From contig CAJKBQ010000001.1 in the NCBI GenBank assembly GCA_905198155.1, forward strand, positions 62,001 to 126,000: a DNA stretch of 64,000 nt, in the 5' to 3' direction. The notes beneath the pieces were generated by a model. The model was given only the letters and a program-made list of their open reading frames with translations, made no database searches and was not told the origin of the DNA. Position 1 is the first letter of the stretch. Every line of letters starts with the position of its first letter. The DNA is from an uncultured Eubacteriales bacterium (lineage in GTDB: Bacteria; Bacillota; Clostridia; Oscillospirales; Acutalibacteraceae). Positions 7,875 to 16,923 of the stretch are shown here, in pieces. The position numbers and the translations under genes are program-made.

Positions 7875-9034
7875 TTGCGGATCACCCGAACCCGTACGAT
7901 GCCGTCAATGGCCGAAAGATCCTCCGCCGCATTCGCCGCGCTGCCGGTCACGTCCACAATCGCATACGCATACGCCTTGCGCGACGCGCTTTGCAGGTTT
8001 TCGATGTTGATCCCGTGCGACGAAAAATACCCGGAAATCTGTGCCAGCATATTCGGCACGTTGCGGTGGAACACACAAATGCGCTCGTCGCCGCCGCGCG
8101 GCAGCGAAACGTTCGGCAGGTTCACGGAATTGTGGACGTTGCCGTTTTCGAGGTAATCCATCAGTTCGTGCGCCGCCATCCGTGCGCAGTTGTCCTCCGA
8201 TTCCGGCGTCGAAGCGCCCAAGTGCGGCAGCGCGACCACATTCGGCTCATCCAGCAGCGCATCCACCGCGAAGTCCGTTACGTACGACGCCACCTTGCCG
8301 CTGTGCAGCGCGTCAATCATATCGGCCGTGCAAACCAGGTCGGCACGGGCAAAGTTCAGAATGCGCACGCCGTCTTTCATCGCGTCGAGCGACTTTTTGC
8401 AGATCAGCTCTTTGGTGTCCGGCGTCAGCGGCACGTGCACGGTGATGTAATCGCACTCCGCGTAGATTTCGTCCAGCGTAATGGCGTGGTGAATCCCGCG
8501 CGACAGCTTCCACGCCGCGTCCACCGACATAAACGGGTCGTACCCGTACACCGTCATCCCCAGCGCCTGCGCCGCATTGGCAACCAGCACGCCGATGGCG
8601 CCCAGCCCGATCACCCCCAGTTTTTTGCCGGCGATTTCCGGTCCCACAAATGCGGATTTTCCTTTTTCGACCAGCTTGCTCAGCGCGTCGCCCTGACCTT
8701 TGAGCGTTTTTTCCCACGCAATGCCATCGACAATTTTGCGGGATGCCAGCATCAGCCCGGCAATCACCAGTTCTTTGACCGCGTTCGCATTGGCGCCCGG
8801 CGTGTTGAACACCACAATGCCCTGCTCGCTGCACCGGTCAATCGGAATATTGTTGACCCCGGCGCCCGCGCGCGCCACGGCCAGCAGCGACTCCGGCAGC
8901 ACCATGTCGTGCATGGCGGCCGACCGCACCAGAATGGCGTCCGGCGCGGCCTGTTCGTCGGCGCAGTGATAGTCCGCAGTGAACTCCGCCAGGCCAACCT
9001 TGGAAATTTTATTCAGTGTCTGAATCTCGTACAT
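7871..9034 (-). CDS. serA: D-3-phosphoglycerate dehydrogenase
   Basis: Oxidises 3-phosphoglycerate to 3-phosphohydroxypyruvate with NAD, the first step of serine synthesis. The 387-residue length is that of the short form with one C-terminal ACT domain. Visible are the NAD-binding GLGAIG (about 145), ILNFARADL with the substrate-binding Arg, LPHLGAST with the catalytic His, and an ACT domain from about residue 315 (NVPNMLAQISGYFSSHGINI). In related short-form enzymes as I recall them, the stretch after VTDF carries a Glu; here it reads VTDFAVDALLDEP, so the acidic partner of the His is displaced or missing. It lies 33 bases after serC, in the same operon. Confidence 0.95.
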   Translation of the reverse strand: MYEIQTLNKISKVGLAEFTADYHCADEQAAPDAILVRSAAMHDMVLPESLLAVARAGAGVNNIPIDRCSEQGIVVFNTPGANANAVKELVIAGLMLASRKIVDGIAWEKTLKGQGDALSKLVEKGKSAFVGPEIAGKKLGVIGLGAIGVLVANAAQALGMTVYGYDPFMSVDAAWKLSRGIHHAITLDEIYAECDYITVHVPLTPDTKELICKKSLDAMKDGVRILNFARADLVCTADMIDALHSGKVASYVTDFAVDALLDEPNVVALPHLGASTPESEDNCARMAAHELMDYLENGNVHNSVNLPNVSLPRGGDERICVFHRNVPNMLAQISGYFSSHGINIENLQSASRKAYAYAIVDVTGSAANAAEDLSAIDGIVRVRVIRK

Positions 9035-9067
9035 ATTGCTCCCGAATTCCTTTCAAATACAATGCGC

Positions 9068-10153
9068 TTATCCGTTCTGCGCTTCAAACTCTTTCATGAA
9101 TGCGACCAACTTTTCCACGCCCTCCACCGGCATCGCGTTGTACATCGATGCGCGCATTCCGCCGACGGTGCGGTGGCCTTTCAGGTTCACAAAGCCCGCT
9201 GCCGTGGATTCCTTGACGAATTTCGCGTCCAGTTCTTCGCTGCCGGTGACAAACGGCGCGTTCATCAGCGACCGGTCTTTCGGCACCACCGTCCCGTGGA
9301 ACAGGTGCGACTGATCCAAAAAGTCGTACAGCAGCCCGGCCTTGTGCTCGTTGATTTTCTGCATCGCTTCCAGCCCGCCGATCGTGCCGCGCAGCCAGCG
9401 CAGTACCAGCATCGCAATATAAATGGTGTAGCACGGCGGCGTGTTGAACATCGAGCCGTTGTCGGCGTGCGTCTGATAATTGAACATGGTGGGGCAGATG
9501 TCCTGCGCATGGCCGATCAGGTCGTCGCGCACAATCACCACCGTCAGCCCGGCCGGCGCCATATTCTTCTGCGCCCCGGCGTACAGCAGCCCGAACTTCG
9601 TCACGTCAATCGGGCGCGACAGAATGCACGACGAAATGTCCGCCACCAGTGGCACGTCGCCCGTCTGCGGCAGTTCGTGGTACACGGTGCCGTAAATCGT
9701 GTTGTTCATGCAGATGTGGAAATAGTCCGCGTCCTTCGTGAACGTGTCCGGATCCAGTTCCGGGATATACGAAAACGTCTTGTCTTTGCTGGACGCCACC
9801 ACATTGGCCTGGCCGTAGCGCGCCGCTTCTTTGTACGCTTTGGTCGCCCACTGCCCGGTCAATACATAGTCGGCCTTGCCGCTCCCGGTCATCAGGTTCA
9901 GCGGAACCATCGCGAATTGGGAGGAAGCGCCGCCTTGAAGGAACAGAACTTTGTAGTTTGCCGGAATCTTCATCAGCTCGCGCAGAAGAGCTTCCGCTTC
10001 GTCAATAATCGCCTGATACACTTTTGAGCGGTGCGACATCTCCATCACCGACTGACCGGATCCCTGATAGTCCAGCATTTCTTCGGCTGCCTGCCGCAAA
10101 ACCGGCTCCGGGAGCATGGACGGACCTGCGGAAAAATTATAAACTCTGCTCAT
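9068..10153 (-). CDS. serC: Phosphoserine aminotransferase
   Basis: PLP-dependent transaminase turning 3-phosphohydroxypyruvate and glutamate into phosphoserine. The ATG at 10153 gives the typical MSRVYNFSAGPSMLP opening and is preceded by GGAGG with an 8-base spacer; the reading frame is open for 47 more codons upstream but these run through the promoter region. The PLP-binding Lys is in GAQKNMAPAGL (about residue 195), and HRSKVYQ and NNTIYGT are family signatures. Length is 361 residues, normal. First gene of serC-serA-orf83-metallophosphoesterase, driven by a near-consensus promoter. Confidence 0.96.
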   Translation of the reverse strand: MSRVYNFSAGPSMLPEPVLRQAAEEMLDYQGSGQSVMEMSHRSKVYQAIIDEAEALLRELMKIPANYKVLFLQGGASSQFAMVPLNLMTGSGKADYVLTGQWATKAYKEAARYGQANVVASSKDKTFSYIPELDPDTFTKDADYFHICMNNTIYGTVYHELPQTGDVPLVADISSCILSRPIDVTKFGLLYAGAQKNMAPAGLTVVIVRDDLIGHAQDICPTMFNYQTHADNGSMFNTPPCYTIYIAMLVLRWLRGTIGGLEAMQKINEHKAGLLYDFLDQSHLFHGTVVPKDRSLMNAPFVTGSEELDAKFVKESTAAGFVNLKGHRTVGGMRASMYNAMPVEGVEKLVAFMKEFEAQNG

Positions 10154-10223
10154 CTTGTTTACCTCCATGTAAATTTTACGTTTTCGGTGCGGACTTTGCC
10201 CGGCGCGAAAACGGTTTCCTTCT

Positions 10224-10252
10224 ATTTTAAGAGAAAATTCGGCGTTTGTCAA
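10224..10252 (-). promoter_or_regulatory. Near-consensus promoter of the serC operon
   Basis: On the minus strand, TTGACA (10252-10247), a 17-base spacer and TAAAAT (10229-10224). The 5' untranslated region would be about 60 bases. No T-box or riboswitch was recognised in it. Confidence 0.85.
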
Positions 10253-10453
10253 TGCACAAAGCGAATTTTGCATGAAAAAATTGTATTCCTGCAAATTTAT
10301 ACGCGCACTGTCTCATCTGAGCCAGAATTCCACGGTCTTTTCCGTGCATCTTTGAAAGTTTCGCCCGCGTGTCCGCAGCCGGGGTTTCGGCGCGCAAAAC
10401 TGCACAAAAATTTGCTGTGAAATTTTTGACGAAAATTCAAGGAAACGCTTGAT
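10253..10453. other. Intergenic region between divergent serC and hyd promoters
   Basis: About 200 bases without a credible gene, inside the 415-base gap between serC and hydC. It holds a small hairpin (CACGG 10331-10335, CCGTG 10342-10346) and an inverted repeat AATTTT (10421-10426) / AAAATT (10432-10437) just upstream of the hydC -35. The latter could be an operator but does not match the Rex consensus well. Otherwise nothing is seen. Confidence 0.4.
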
Positions 10454-10482
10454 TTGCGGACGATTTTGTGGTTTAATAGAAT
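10454..10482 (+). promoter_or_regulatory. Promoter of the hydrogenase operon
   Basis: TTGCGG (10454-10459), a 17-base spacer and TAGAAT (10477-10482), about 87 bases upstream of the hydC start. Confidence 0.65.
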
Positions 10483-10568
10483 GGATGCATTGTGCGAACG
10501 GTTTCTTTCGGTCGCCGGGCCGCAATCCCAACCGCGCGATGCGATTTCAATCAAGGAGGAATTGAAGC

Positions 10569-11066
10569 ATGCAAAAGAAAATCGGCAAGCTTCCTTTCAA
10601 AGGCACTGCGGAGCAGGCCAGTCAACTGCAACAGGTCATCGATGCCAATAAGCACGACAAAAGCCGGCTGATGGCCGTCATGCAGGAAGCGCAGGGAATC
10701 TACGGATATCTTCCGATCGAAGTGCAGCAAGCCATCGCGGACGGGATGGGCGTTCCGCTGGAAAAGGTGTTCGGCGTTTCGACGTTTTATGCGCAGTTCT
10801 CGTTGTCCCCGAAGGGCGAAAACAATATTTCCGTATGTCTGGGTACCGCCTGCTACGTCAAAGGCTCGGGCGATATCTTCAATGAACTCAGCGCCAAGCT
10901 GGGGATCGAAGCGGAAGAGTGTACGGCCGACGGCCGTTTCTCGCTGACGGCGTGCCGCTGCATCGGCGCGTGCGGTCTGGCTCCGGTTCTGACGGTCAAC
11001 GATGAAGTATACGGCCGCCTGACCGTGAAAGATGTGGACGGAATCCTCGCCAAATACGGCGCCTGA
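10569..11066 (+). CDS. hydC: NADH-dependent [FeFe]-hydrogenase subunit HydC (NuoE-like, [2Fe-2S])
   Basis: A 165-residue thioredoxin-fold [2Fe-2S] protein of the NuoE/HydC family. Ligand cysteines are seen in CLGTACYVKG and in CRCIGACGLAP; the N-terminal helical part has the usual IYGYLP. AAGGAGG precedes the ATG. With HydB and HydA downstream it makes the trimeric, NADH- and ferredoxin-linked hydrogenase that can confurcate electrons to H2 during fermentation. The electron-bifurcating role is inferred from subunit composition. Confidence 0.92.
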   Translation: MQKKIGKLPFKGTAEQASQLQQVIDANKHDKSRLMAVMQEAQGIYGYLPIEVQQAIADGMGVPLEKVFGVSTFYAQFSLSPKGENNISVCLGTACYVKGSGDIFNELSAKLGIEAEECTADGRFSLTACRCIGACGLAPVLTVNDEVYGRLTVKDVDGILAKYGA

Positions 11067-11225
11067 TCCCGCCTCACCCAACCAACGCAGGTTCCGCCGC
11101 GCAGGCGCATCTGTCCGGAACGCCGCAGTCCCGGATCCGGCAATCGGCACGCGGATATATGGACGAATCAGCCCCGCCGCATCGGAACCGCAGATCAACG
11201 ACAACACACAGGAGGAAGCATTTAC

Positions 11226-13112
11226 ATGAAAACGGTTGCTGAACTGAATGCAATCCGTGCGCAGGCATTGGCGCAGATCGCGCTTCGCCACGCCAATCCC
11301 GACGCAGATGCCGTAAAGCCCAGCTGCAAACGAAACGTGCTGGTGTGCGGCGGTACCGGATGTACCTCGTCGCACAGCGAGCAGATCATCGAAAAGCTGC
11401 ACGAAGAAATTGAAAAGAACGGCTTGCAGAACGACGTCAAGGTCATCCGCACAGGCTGCTTTGGCTTGTGCGCGCTCGGTCCGATCATGATCGTCTACCC
11501 GGAAGGCTCGTTCTATTCGATGGTGAACGTGGACGAAATCCCGGAGATCGTGTCCGAACACCTGGTCAAAGGCAACGTCGTAACCCGTCTGCTGTACCAG
11601 GAGACGGTCGCGCCCGACGGCTCGGTCAAATCTCTGAATCAAACCGACTTCTATAAAAAACAAGTGCGCGTCGCGCTGCGCAACTGCGGCGTGATCGACC
11701 CCGAAGACATCCGCGAATATATCGCCAACGACGGCTACCAAGCGCTGGCCAAATGTCTCACCGAGTACACGCCGGAGCAGGTCATCCGGATCGTGACGGA
11801 TTCCGGGCTGCGCGGCCGCGGCGGCGGCGGATTCCCGACCGGACGCAAATGGGCGCTGTGCGCACCGAACAAAGCGCCGCAGAAATACGTCGTCTGCAAC
11901 GCCGACGAAGGCGACCCCGGCGCATTTATGGATCGTTCCGTGCTGGAAGGCGACCCGAACTGCGTGATCGAAGCCATGGCCATCGCCGGCTACGCCATCG
12001 GCGCCACCAAAGGCTTTGTCTACGTCCGCGCCGAATACCCGATCGCCGTGAACCGGCTGCAAATTGCCATCAACGAAGCTCGTGAACTGGGTCTGCTGGG
12101 CAAAAATATCTTCGGCACCGGCTTTGACTTCGATATGGAAATCCGCCTGGGCGCCGGCGCATTCGTGTGCGGCGAAGAAACCGCGCTGATGACCTCGATC
12201 GAAGGCAACCGCGGCGAGCCGCGTCCGCGTCCGCCGTATCCGGCCGTGAAAGGTCTGTACCAGTCCCCGACGGTTGAAAACAACGTCGAAACCTTCGCCA
12301 ATATCCCGCAGATCATCCTGCGCGGGGCCGAATGGTTCGCGTCGATGGGCACCGAAAAATCCAAAGGCACCAAAGTGTTCGCCCTCGGCGGCAAAATCAA
12401 GCACACCGGCCTCGTTGAAATCCCGATGGGTACCACCCTCCGCGAAATCATCGAAGAAATCGGCGGCGGCATCCCGAACGGCAAAAAATTCAAAGCCGCG
12501 CAGACCGGCGGCCCGTCCGGCGGCTGCATCCCGGCCCGCCTGATCGACACGGCCGTGGACTACGACAACCTGATCGCCATGGGCTGCATGATGGGTTCCG
12601 GCGGTCTGATCGTCATGGACGAAGACACCTGCATGGTCGATATGGCCAAGTTCTTCCTCGAATTCACCGTGGACGAGTCGTGCGGCAAATGTACGCCGTG
12701 CCGCGTGGGTACCAAACGCCTGCTCGAAATGCTCGACAAAATCACCCGCGGCAACGGCACGCTCGAAGACCTGGATCGGATGGAAGAACTCTGCCAGTAC
12801 ATCAAATCCAACTCCCTCTGCGGCCTCGGCCAGACCGCACCGAACCCGGTGCTCGCCACGCTCAAATTCTTCCGTGAAGAATATGTGGCGCACGTCACCG
12901 AAAAACGCTGCCCGGCGGGCGTCTGCAAACACCTGCTCTCCTTCTCGATCGACGCCGACAAGTGCAAAGGCTGCACCAAGTGCGCGCGCAACTGCCCGGT
13001 GGGCGCAATCAGCGGCGCCGTGCGTCAGCCGCATGTGATCGATCAGGCCAAGTGCATTAAGTGCGGCGCCTGCATCAGCAACTGCAACTTCCATGCCATC
13101 GAGAAGAAATAA
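11226..13112 (+). CDS. hydB: NADH-dependent [FeFe]-hydrogenase subunit HydB (NuoF-like flavoprotein)
   Basis: A 628-residue subunit with, in order: an N-terminal [2Fe-2S] thioredoxin-like domain (CGGTGCTSS and TGCFGLC, about 40-85), the NADH-binding GRGGGGFPTGRKW (about 196-208), the FMN-binding NADEGDPGAFMD, the [4Fe-4S] motif SCGKCTPCRVGTKR (about 485) and two C-terminal ferredoxin clusters (CKGCTKCARNCP and CIKCGACISNC). This is the NADH and FMN site of HydABC-type enzymes. A 160-base gap separates it from hydC; no gene or clear promoter is seen there, and GGAGGA sits before the ATG. It ends 17 bases before hydA. Confidence 0.95.
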   Translation: MKTVAELNAIRAQALAQIALRHANPDADAVKPSCKRNVLVCGGTGCTSSHSEQIIEKLHEEIEKNGLQNDVKVIRTGCFGLCALGPIMIVYPEGSFYSMVNVDEIPEIVSEHLVKGNVVTRLLYQETVAPDGSVKSLNQTDFYKKQVRVALRNCGVIDPEDIREYIANDGYQALAKCLTEYTPEQVIRIVTDSGLRGRGGGGFPTGRKWALCAPNKAPQKYVVCNADEGDPGAFMDRSVLEGDPNCVIEAMAIAGYAIGATKGFVYVRAEYPIAVNRLQIAINEARELGLLGKNIFGTGFDFDMEIRLGAGAFVCGEETALMTSIEGNRGEPRPRPPYPAVKGLYQSPTVENNVETFANIPQIILRGAEWFASMGTEKSKGTKVFALGGKIKHTGLVEIPMGTTLREIIEEIGGGIPNGKKFKAAQTGGPSGGCIPARLIDTAVDYDNLIAMGCMMGSGGLIVMDEDTCMVDMAKFFLEFTVDESCGKCTPCRVGTKRLLEMLDKITRGNGTLEDLDRMEELCQYIKSNSLCGLGQTAPNPVLATLKFFREEYVAHVTEKRCPAGVCKHLLSFSIDADKCKGCTKCARNCPVGAISGAVRQPHVIDQAKCIKCGACISNCNFHAIEKK

Positions 13113-13129
13113 GAGAGGAGTGTGCGAAC

Positions 13130-14872
13130 ATGGATATGATTAATTGCAAAGTCAATGGGATCGCCGTCAGCGTACCCAAGGGTTCCACCATTCTGGAAGC
13201 CGCCCGTGCAGCCGGAGTGGAAATTCCCACGCTCTGCTTCATGAAAGAGAAAAACGAGATCGGTGCCTGCCGCATCTGCGTGGTCGAAGCGACCGGCGCG
13301 CGCGGCCTAGTGACGGCGTGCGTCTACCCGGCAGCGGAGGGAATGGAAATCCGCACCAATACGCAGAAAGTGCAGCAGGCGCGCAAAACCACGCTGGAAC
13401 TGATGCTTTCGACGCACGACAAAAAATGTCTGTCCTGCGTGCGTTCCACCAACTGCGAGCTGCAAAAGCTCTGCCGCGAATACGGTGTGGACGAAACCGC
13501 GTTCGAAGGCTACAAACCGCACTATGAGCTGGACGAAAGCACCCCGCACCTCGTCCGCAATAACAACAAGTGCATCCTGTGCCGCCGCTGCGTAGCGGCC
13601 TGCGCGGAGCAGTACGTCTCCGTCATCGGCGCGAACAACCGCGGCATCGACACCTCCATCGGCTGCGCGTTCAACCTGCAGCTGAGCCAGGTGCCGTGCA
13701 TCTCCTGCGGCCAGTGCACGGCCGTCTGCCCGACCGGCGCGCTCGTCGAAAAAGACGACACCGCCAAAGTCTGGGAAGCGCTGGCTGACCCGACCAAGCA
13801 CGTCGTGGTGCAGACCGCGCCGTCCATCCGCGCCACGCTGGGCGAATGCTTCGGCATGGAAATCGGCACCAATGTGGAAGGCAAGATGGTCGCCGCGCTG
13901 CGTCGTCTGGGCTTTGACAAAGTATTCGACACCGACTTCGCAGCCGACCTGACCATCGTCGAAGAAGCCAACGAACTGGTGCAGCGGATGCAGAACGGCG
14001 GCACGCTGCCGATGATTACGTCCTGCTCGCCCGGCTGGGTCAAATTCTGCGAATACTATTACCCGGATATGCTGGCGCACCTGTCCACCTGCAAATCGCC
14101 GCAGCAAATGGGCGGCGCGGTCATCAAAACCTACTACGCCGAAAAAATGGGCATCGACCCGAAAGACATTGTCTCCGTGTCGATCATGCCCTGCACGGCC
14201 AAAAAGTTTGAAATCGGCCGCGACGACGAATCCGCTGCCGGCGTGCCGGACGTGGACATCGCCCTCACCACCCGCGAACTGGGCCGCATGATCGAGCGCG
14301 CCGGACTGAAATTCGCGTCCCTGCCGGACGAAGAATTTGATTCGCCGCTCGGCATCGACACCGGCGCAGCCGTGATCTTCGGCGCAACGGGCGGCGTGAT
14401 GGAAGCGGCGCTCCGCACGGCCAACGACTGGCTCACCGGCCGCAGCAATACCGAAGTGGACTTCACTGCGGTGCGCGGCACCGCCGGTCTGAAACAGGCG
14501 GCCGTGAACATCAACGGCACCGAGATCAAAGTCGCGGTTGCCAGCGGCGCTGCGGCAGCCAAAACGGTGATGGATCGCTTGAAGGACGGTAATCCGGACG
14601 GCTGGGCGTTCATCGAAATCATGGGCTGCCCGGGCGGCTGCGTCAACGGCGGCGGCCAGCCGATTCAGCCGCAGTCGGTGCGCGACACGGTGGATCTGAA
14701 AGCGGTACGCGCCAAAGCCCTGTACGACCAGGATCAGTCGATGGCGCTGCGCAAATCGCATGAATCCCCGGTAGTCAAAGCGCTGTACGACGAATTCTTC
14801 GACGGCTTCGGCGGACCCAAAGCGCATCACATTCTGCACACCAGCTATGTGGCGCGCAAACAGTACGAATAA
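13130..14872 (+). CDS. hydA: [FeFe]-hydrogenase catalytic subunit HydA
   Basis: A 580-residue hydrogenase large subunit. The ATG at 13130 follows GAGAGGAG; an upstream in-frame start would overlap the hydB end and lacks a site. Domains: N-terminal [2Fe-2S] (cysteines in GACRICVVE), a His-Cys3 [4Fe-4S] (HDKKCLSCVRSTNC), two [4Fe-4S] ferredoxin motifs (CILCRRCVAAC, CISCGQCTAVCP), then the H-cluster motifs TSCSPGW (about 300), MPCTAKKFE (about 355) and GCPGGCVNGGG (about 500), and a C-terminal small-subunit-like tail. All expected cluster ligands are present, so it should be active. The maturases HydE, HydF and HydG are not in the window. Confidence 0.97.
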   Translation: MDMINCKVNGIAVSVPKGSTILEAARAAGVEIPTLCFMKEKNEIGACRICVVEATGARGLVTACVYPAAEGMEIRTNTQKVQQARKTTLELMLSTHDKKCLSCVRSTNCELQKLCREYGVDETAFEGYKPHYELDESTPHLVRNNNKCILCRRCVAACAEQYVSVIGANNRGIDTSIGCAFNLQLSQVPCISCGQCTAVCPTGALVEKDDTAKVWEALADPTKHVVVQTAPSIRATLGECFGMEIGTNVEGKMVAALRRLGFDKVFDTDFAADLTIVEEANELVQRMQNGGTLPMITSCSPGWVKFCEYYYPDMLAHLSTCKSPQQMGGAVIKTYYAEKMGIDPKDIVSVSIMPCTAKKFEIGRDDESAAGVPDVDIALTTRELGRMIERAGLKFASLPDEEFDSPLGIDTGAAVIFGATGGVMEAALRTANDWLTGRSNTEVDFTAVRGTAGLKQAAVNINGTEIKVAVASGAAAAKTVMDRLKDGNPDGWAFIEIMGCPGGCVNGGGQPIQPQSVRDTVDLKAVRAKALYDQDQSMALRKSHESPVVKALYDEFFDGFGGPKAHHILHTSYVARKQYE

Positions 14873-14882
14873 TGAACCGAAT

Positions 14883-14922
14883 CTGACCTGCCCCGTGCCC
14901 GGAAGGAGCGGCGGCGGGTCAG
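14883..14922 (+). other. Hairpin after hydA
   Basis: CTGACCTGCC (14883-14892) pairs with GGCGGGTCAG (14913-14922), with one G-U pair. No T-run follows, so it is not a classical terminator; it could be an mRNA 3'-end stabiliser or partial attenuator before the DUF3592 gene. Confidence 0.35.
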
Positions 14923-14989
14923 AGCAACCAGTTGGACGGCGGCAGTGTCGATCCGCTTCCCGTACAGACGAGAAAGGAATGAGTATTCT

Positions 14990-15415
14990 ATGCAAAAAGA
15001 ATTGAAAAAAGAGAAACGCGTGCGGCGTGCGCTGCTGATTGCAATGTTGGTCACGGTTCTTGTCACGGCAGCCAGCATCTTCACGATCTATACCGTTCGC
15101 CGGATCCAGAAGGAAGACTGGAAAACCGCGCCCGGATCGATCACGCGCCGTTTCTACTACTCCTACAACTTCAAAATGCAGGTGGATTACAGCTACTATG
15201 TCAGCGGAACGAAGTACAACGGGAAAGAAATCCTGGTGCACAAAACCACCGATGCGCAGCAGGGCGATGCCGTCGAAATCTGGTACGATCCGGACAATCC
15301 CGAAAAATCGTCCTTTTCCAAGCCGGATCCGCACTTCAACGCCGCGCCAATCCTGTTCCCGGCCGCGGTGATTATGGTGGTGCTGATCATCCAGTTCCGA
15401 ATTGCCGAAGAATAA
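14990..15415 (+). CDS. DUF3592-type membrane protein
   Basis: A 141-residue protein with a charged N-terminus (about residues 1-15), a membrane helix at about 16-36 (LLIAMLVTVLVTAASIFTIY), a soluble beta-rich stretch and a second helix at the C-terminus (ILFPAAVIMVVLIIQF). The middle, with VDYSYYVSGTKYNGKEI and VEIWYDPDNPEKS, matches the DUF3592 pattern. Function is unknown. AGAAAGGA precedes the ATG by about 12 bases. It lies 117 bases after hydA and may be read through from it; no separate promoter was found. Confidence 0.75.
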   Translation: MQKELKKEKRVRRALLIAMLVTVLVTAASIFTIYTVRRIQKEDWKTAPGSITRRFYYSYNFKMQVDYSYYVSGTKYNGKEILVHKTTDAQQGDAVEIWYDPDNPEKSSFSKPDPHFNAAPILFPAAVIMVVLIIQFRIAEE

Positions 15416-15458
15416 GGCGATTTGCAACATAAATCCATAGATTCCGGACAAATTTCGC

Positions 15459-15487
15459 TTGCAGTCTGGCGCGTGATGCGCTATAAT
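15459..15487 (+). promoter_or_regulatory. Promoter of galK
   Basis: TTGCAG (15459-15464), a 17-base spacer and a perfect TATAAT (15482-15487), about 68 bases upstream of the start codon. Confidence 0.8.
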
Positions 15488-15555
15488 GTTAGTGGATTGC
15501 CGTACGACTGCGGCAAAAAAAGAAAAAACAAAGCATTGCAAGAGAGGATGCATCA

Positions 15556-16848
15556 ATGATGTTGAAAACCATTCCGGAACTGATGAAAGAAATTCACGAC
15601 GTACCCTTTGCACACAAATTGGCGGAAATTTACAATGCAGACGCCGAAGGCGTCAAAGCGCAGCAGGAACGCTACCTGAAAGCGATTGATCGCTTCTGCG
15701 AGATTTTCGATGCACGGGAGCAGGCAGCCATTTTCAGCGCGCCGGGCCGCACGGAAATCGGCGGCAATCACACCGACCATCAGCACGGCCGCGTGCTGGC
15801 TGCCGGCGTCAATTTGGACGTAATTTCCATCACCGCCAAGCGCGATGACGGAAAAATCACCGTCCGGTCCGAAGGCTTTGACCCCGATCACGTTGATACC
15901 GCAGACCTGACCGTTCACGCGGAAGAGGTCGGTCGTTCCCAGGCACTGATCCGCGGCGTGTGTGCCGGATTTGTCAATCGCGGCTACCGCATCGGCGGCT
16001 TCGACGCGTATACGATTTCGTCGGTGCTGAAAGGCTCCGGCCTGTCGTCGTCGGCGGCGTTCGAAGTGCTGATCGGCACCATTCTGAACTATTTGTATAA
16101 CGGAGATACCATTGACCCCGTGACCATTGCGCAGATTGCACAATACGCCGAGCGCGAATATTTCGGGAAACCCTGCGGCCTGATGGATCAAACAGCCTCT
16201 GCGGTCGGCAACTTTGTGGCCATCGACTTTGCGGATCCGGCCAAACCGGTGGTGGAGAAGATTCCGTTCAACTTTGCGGACTGCGGCCACAACCTGGTTA
16301 TTGTGGATACCAAAGGCAACCACGCGGATCTGACCGACGACTACGCGTCCATCGGCGAAGAAATGTGCAGCGTGGCGCGGGCGTTCGGCAAGGAAGTACT
16401 GCGCGAAGTGGACCCGAACGAATTTTTCGCGAAGGTGGGGACGCTGAGAGGCAAACTGAGCGACCGCGCGCTGCTGCGGGCAATTCACTTCTTCGGCGAC
16501 AACGACCGCGCGCAGCATGAAGCCAAGCTGCTGCGCACCGGCTGTTTTGAAGCGTTCAAGCAGGAGATTCTGGCCTCCGGCCGGTCGTCGTTCATGTATC
16601 TGCAAAACGCGTACAGCATCCAGGCGCCGGATCAGCAGGGCATCCCGCTTGCGCTGGCGCTGACGGAGCATATGCTGGCCGGCAAAGGCGCATGGCGCGT
16701 CCACGGCGGAGGGTTCGCCGGGACGATCCAGGTCTTTGTGCCGACGGAGCTGACCGACGCGTACCGCACCATGATCGAAGGCGCGCTGGGAGAAGGCACC
16801 TGCCATGTGCTGAGCATCCGTCCGGCGGGCGCGGTGCGTATGCTGTAA
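15556..16848 (+). CDS. galK: Galactokinase
   Basis: GHMP-family kinase phosphorylating galactose to galactose-1-phosphate with ATP in the Leloir pathway. At 430 residues it is of the longer Firmicute form. Motifs: the galactokinase signature PGRTEIGGNHTDHQHG (about 62-77), the ATP-binding LKGSGLSSSAAFE (about 155), the conserved CGLMDQTAS and the third GHMP motif GGGFAGT near the C-terminus. The ATG at 15556 (a second follows at once) has GAGAGGA ahead. It has its own promoter and is closed by a strong terminator; galT and galE are not in the window. Confidence 0.95.
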   Translation: MMLKTIPELMKEIHDVPFAHKLAEIYNADAEGVKAQQERYLKAIDRFCEIFDAREQAAIFSAPGRTEIGGNHTDHQHGRVLAAGVNLDVISITAKRDDGKITVRSEGFDPDHVDTADLTVHAEEVGRSQALIRGVCAGFVNRGYRIGGFDAYTISSVLKGSGLSSSAAFEVLIGTILNYLYNGDTIDPVTIAQIAQYAEREYFGKPCGLMDQTASAVGNFVAIDFADPAKPVVEKIPFNFADCGHNLVIVDTKGNHADLTDDYASIGEEMCSVARAFGKEVLREVDPNEFFAKVGTLRGKLSDRALLRAIHFFGDNDRAQHEAKLLRTGCFEAFKQEILASGRSSFMYLQNAYSIQAPDQQGIPLALALTEHMLAGKGAWRVHGGGFAGTIQVFVPTELTDAYRTMIEGALGEGTCHVLSIRPAGAVRML

Positions 16849-16870
16849 ATTTGAATATTTTGCACCAATC

Positions 16871-16903
16871 GGGGATCGAATTTATCATTTCGATCCCCAT
16901 TTT
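16871..16903 (+). terminator. Terminator after galK
   Basis: GGGGATCGAA (16871-16880) pairs perfectly with TTCGATCCCC (16889-16898) around an 8-base loop, followed by ATTTT. It lies just before the ribosome binding site of the next gene, so that gene depends on read-through or an unseen promoter. Confidence 0.8.
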
Positions 16904-16923
16904 GCGAAAAAGGAGCGAAAAAC

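Noticed and set aside
10154..10294. 47-residue N-terminal extension of SerC
   Set aside because: The frame is open but passes through the promoter region; the GGAGG site and family N-terminus fix the start at 10153.
10415..10440. Rex-type redox operator upstream of the hydrogenase genes
   Set aside because: There is an AATTTT/AAAATT dyad, but it does not fit the TTGTTAA-n4-TTAACAA consensus closely enough.
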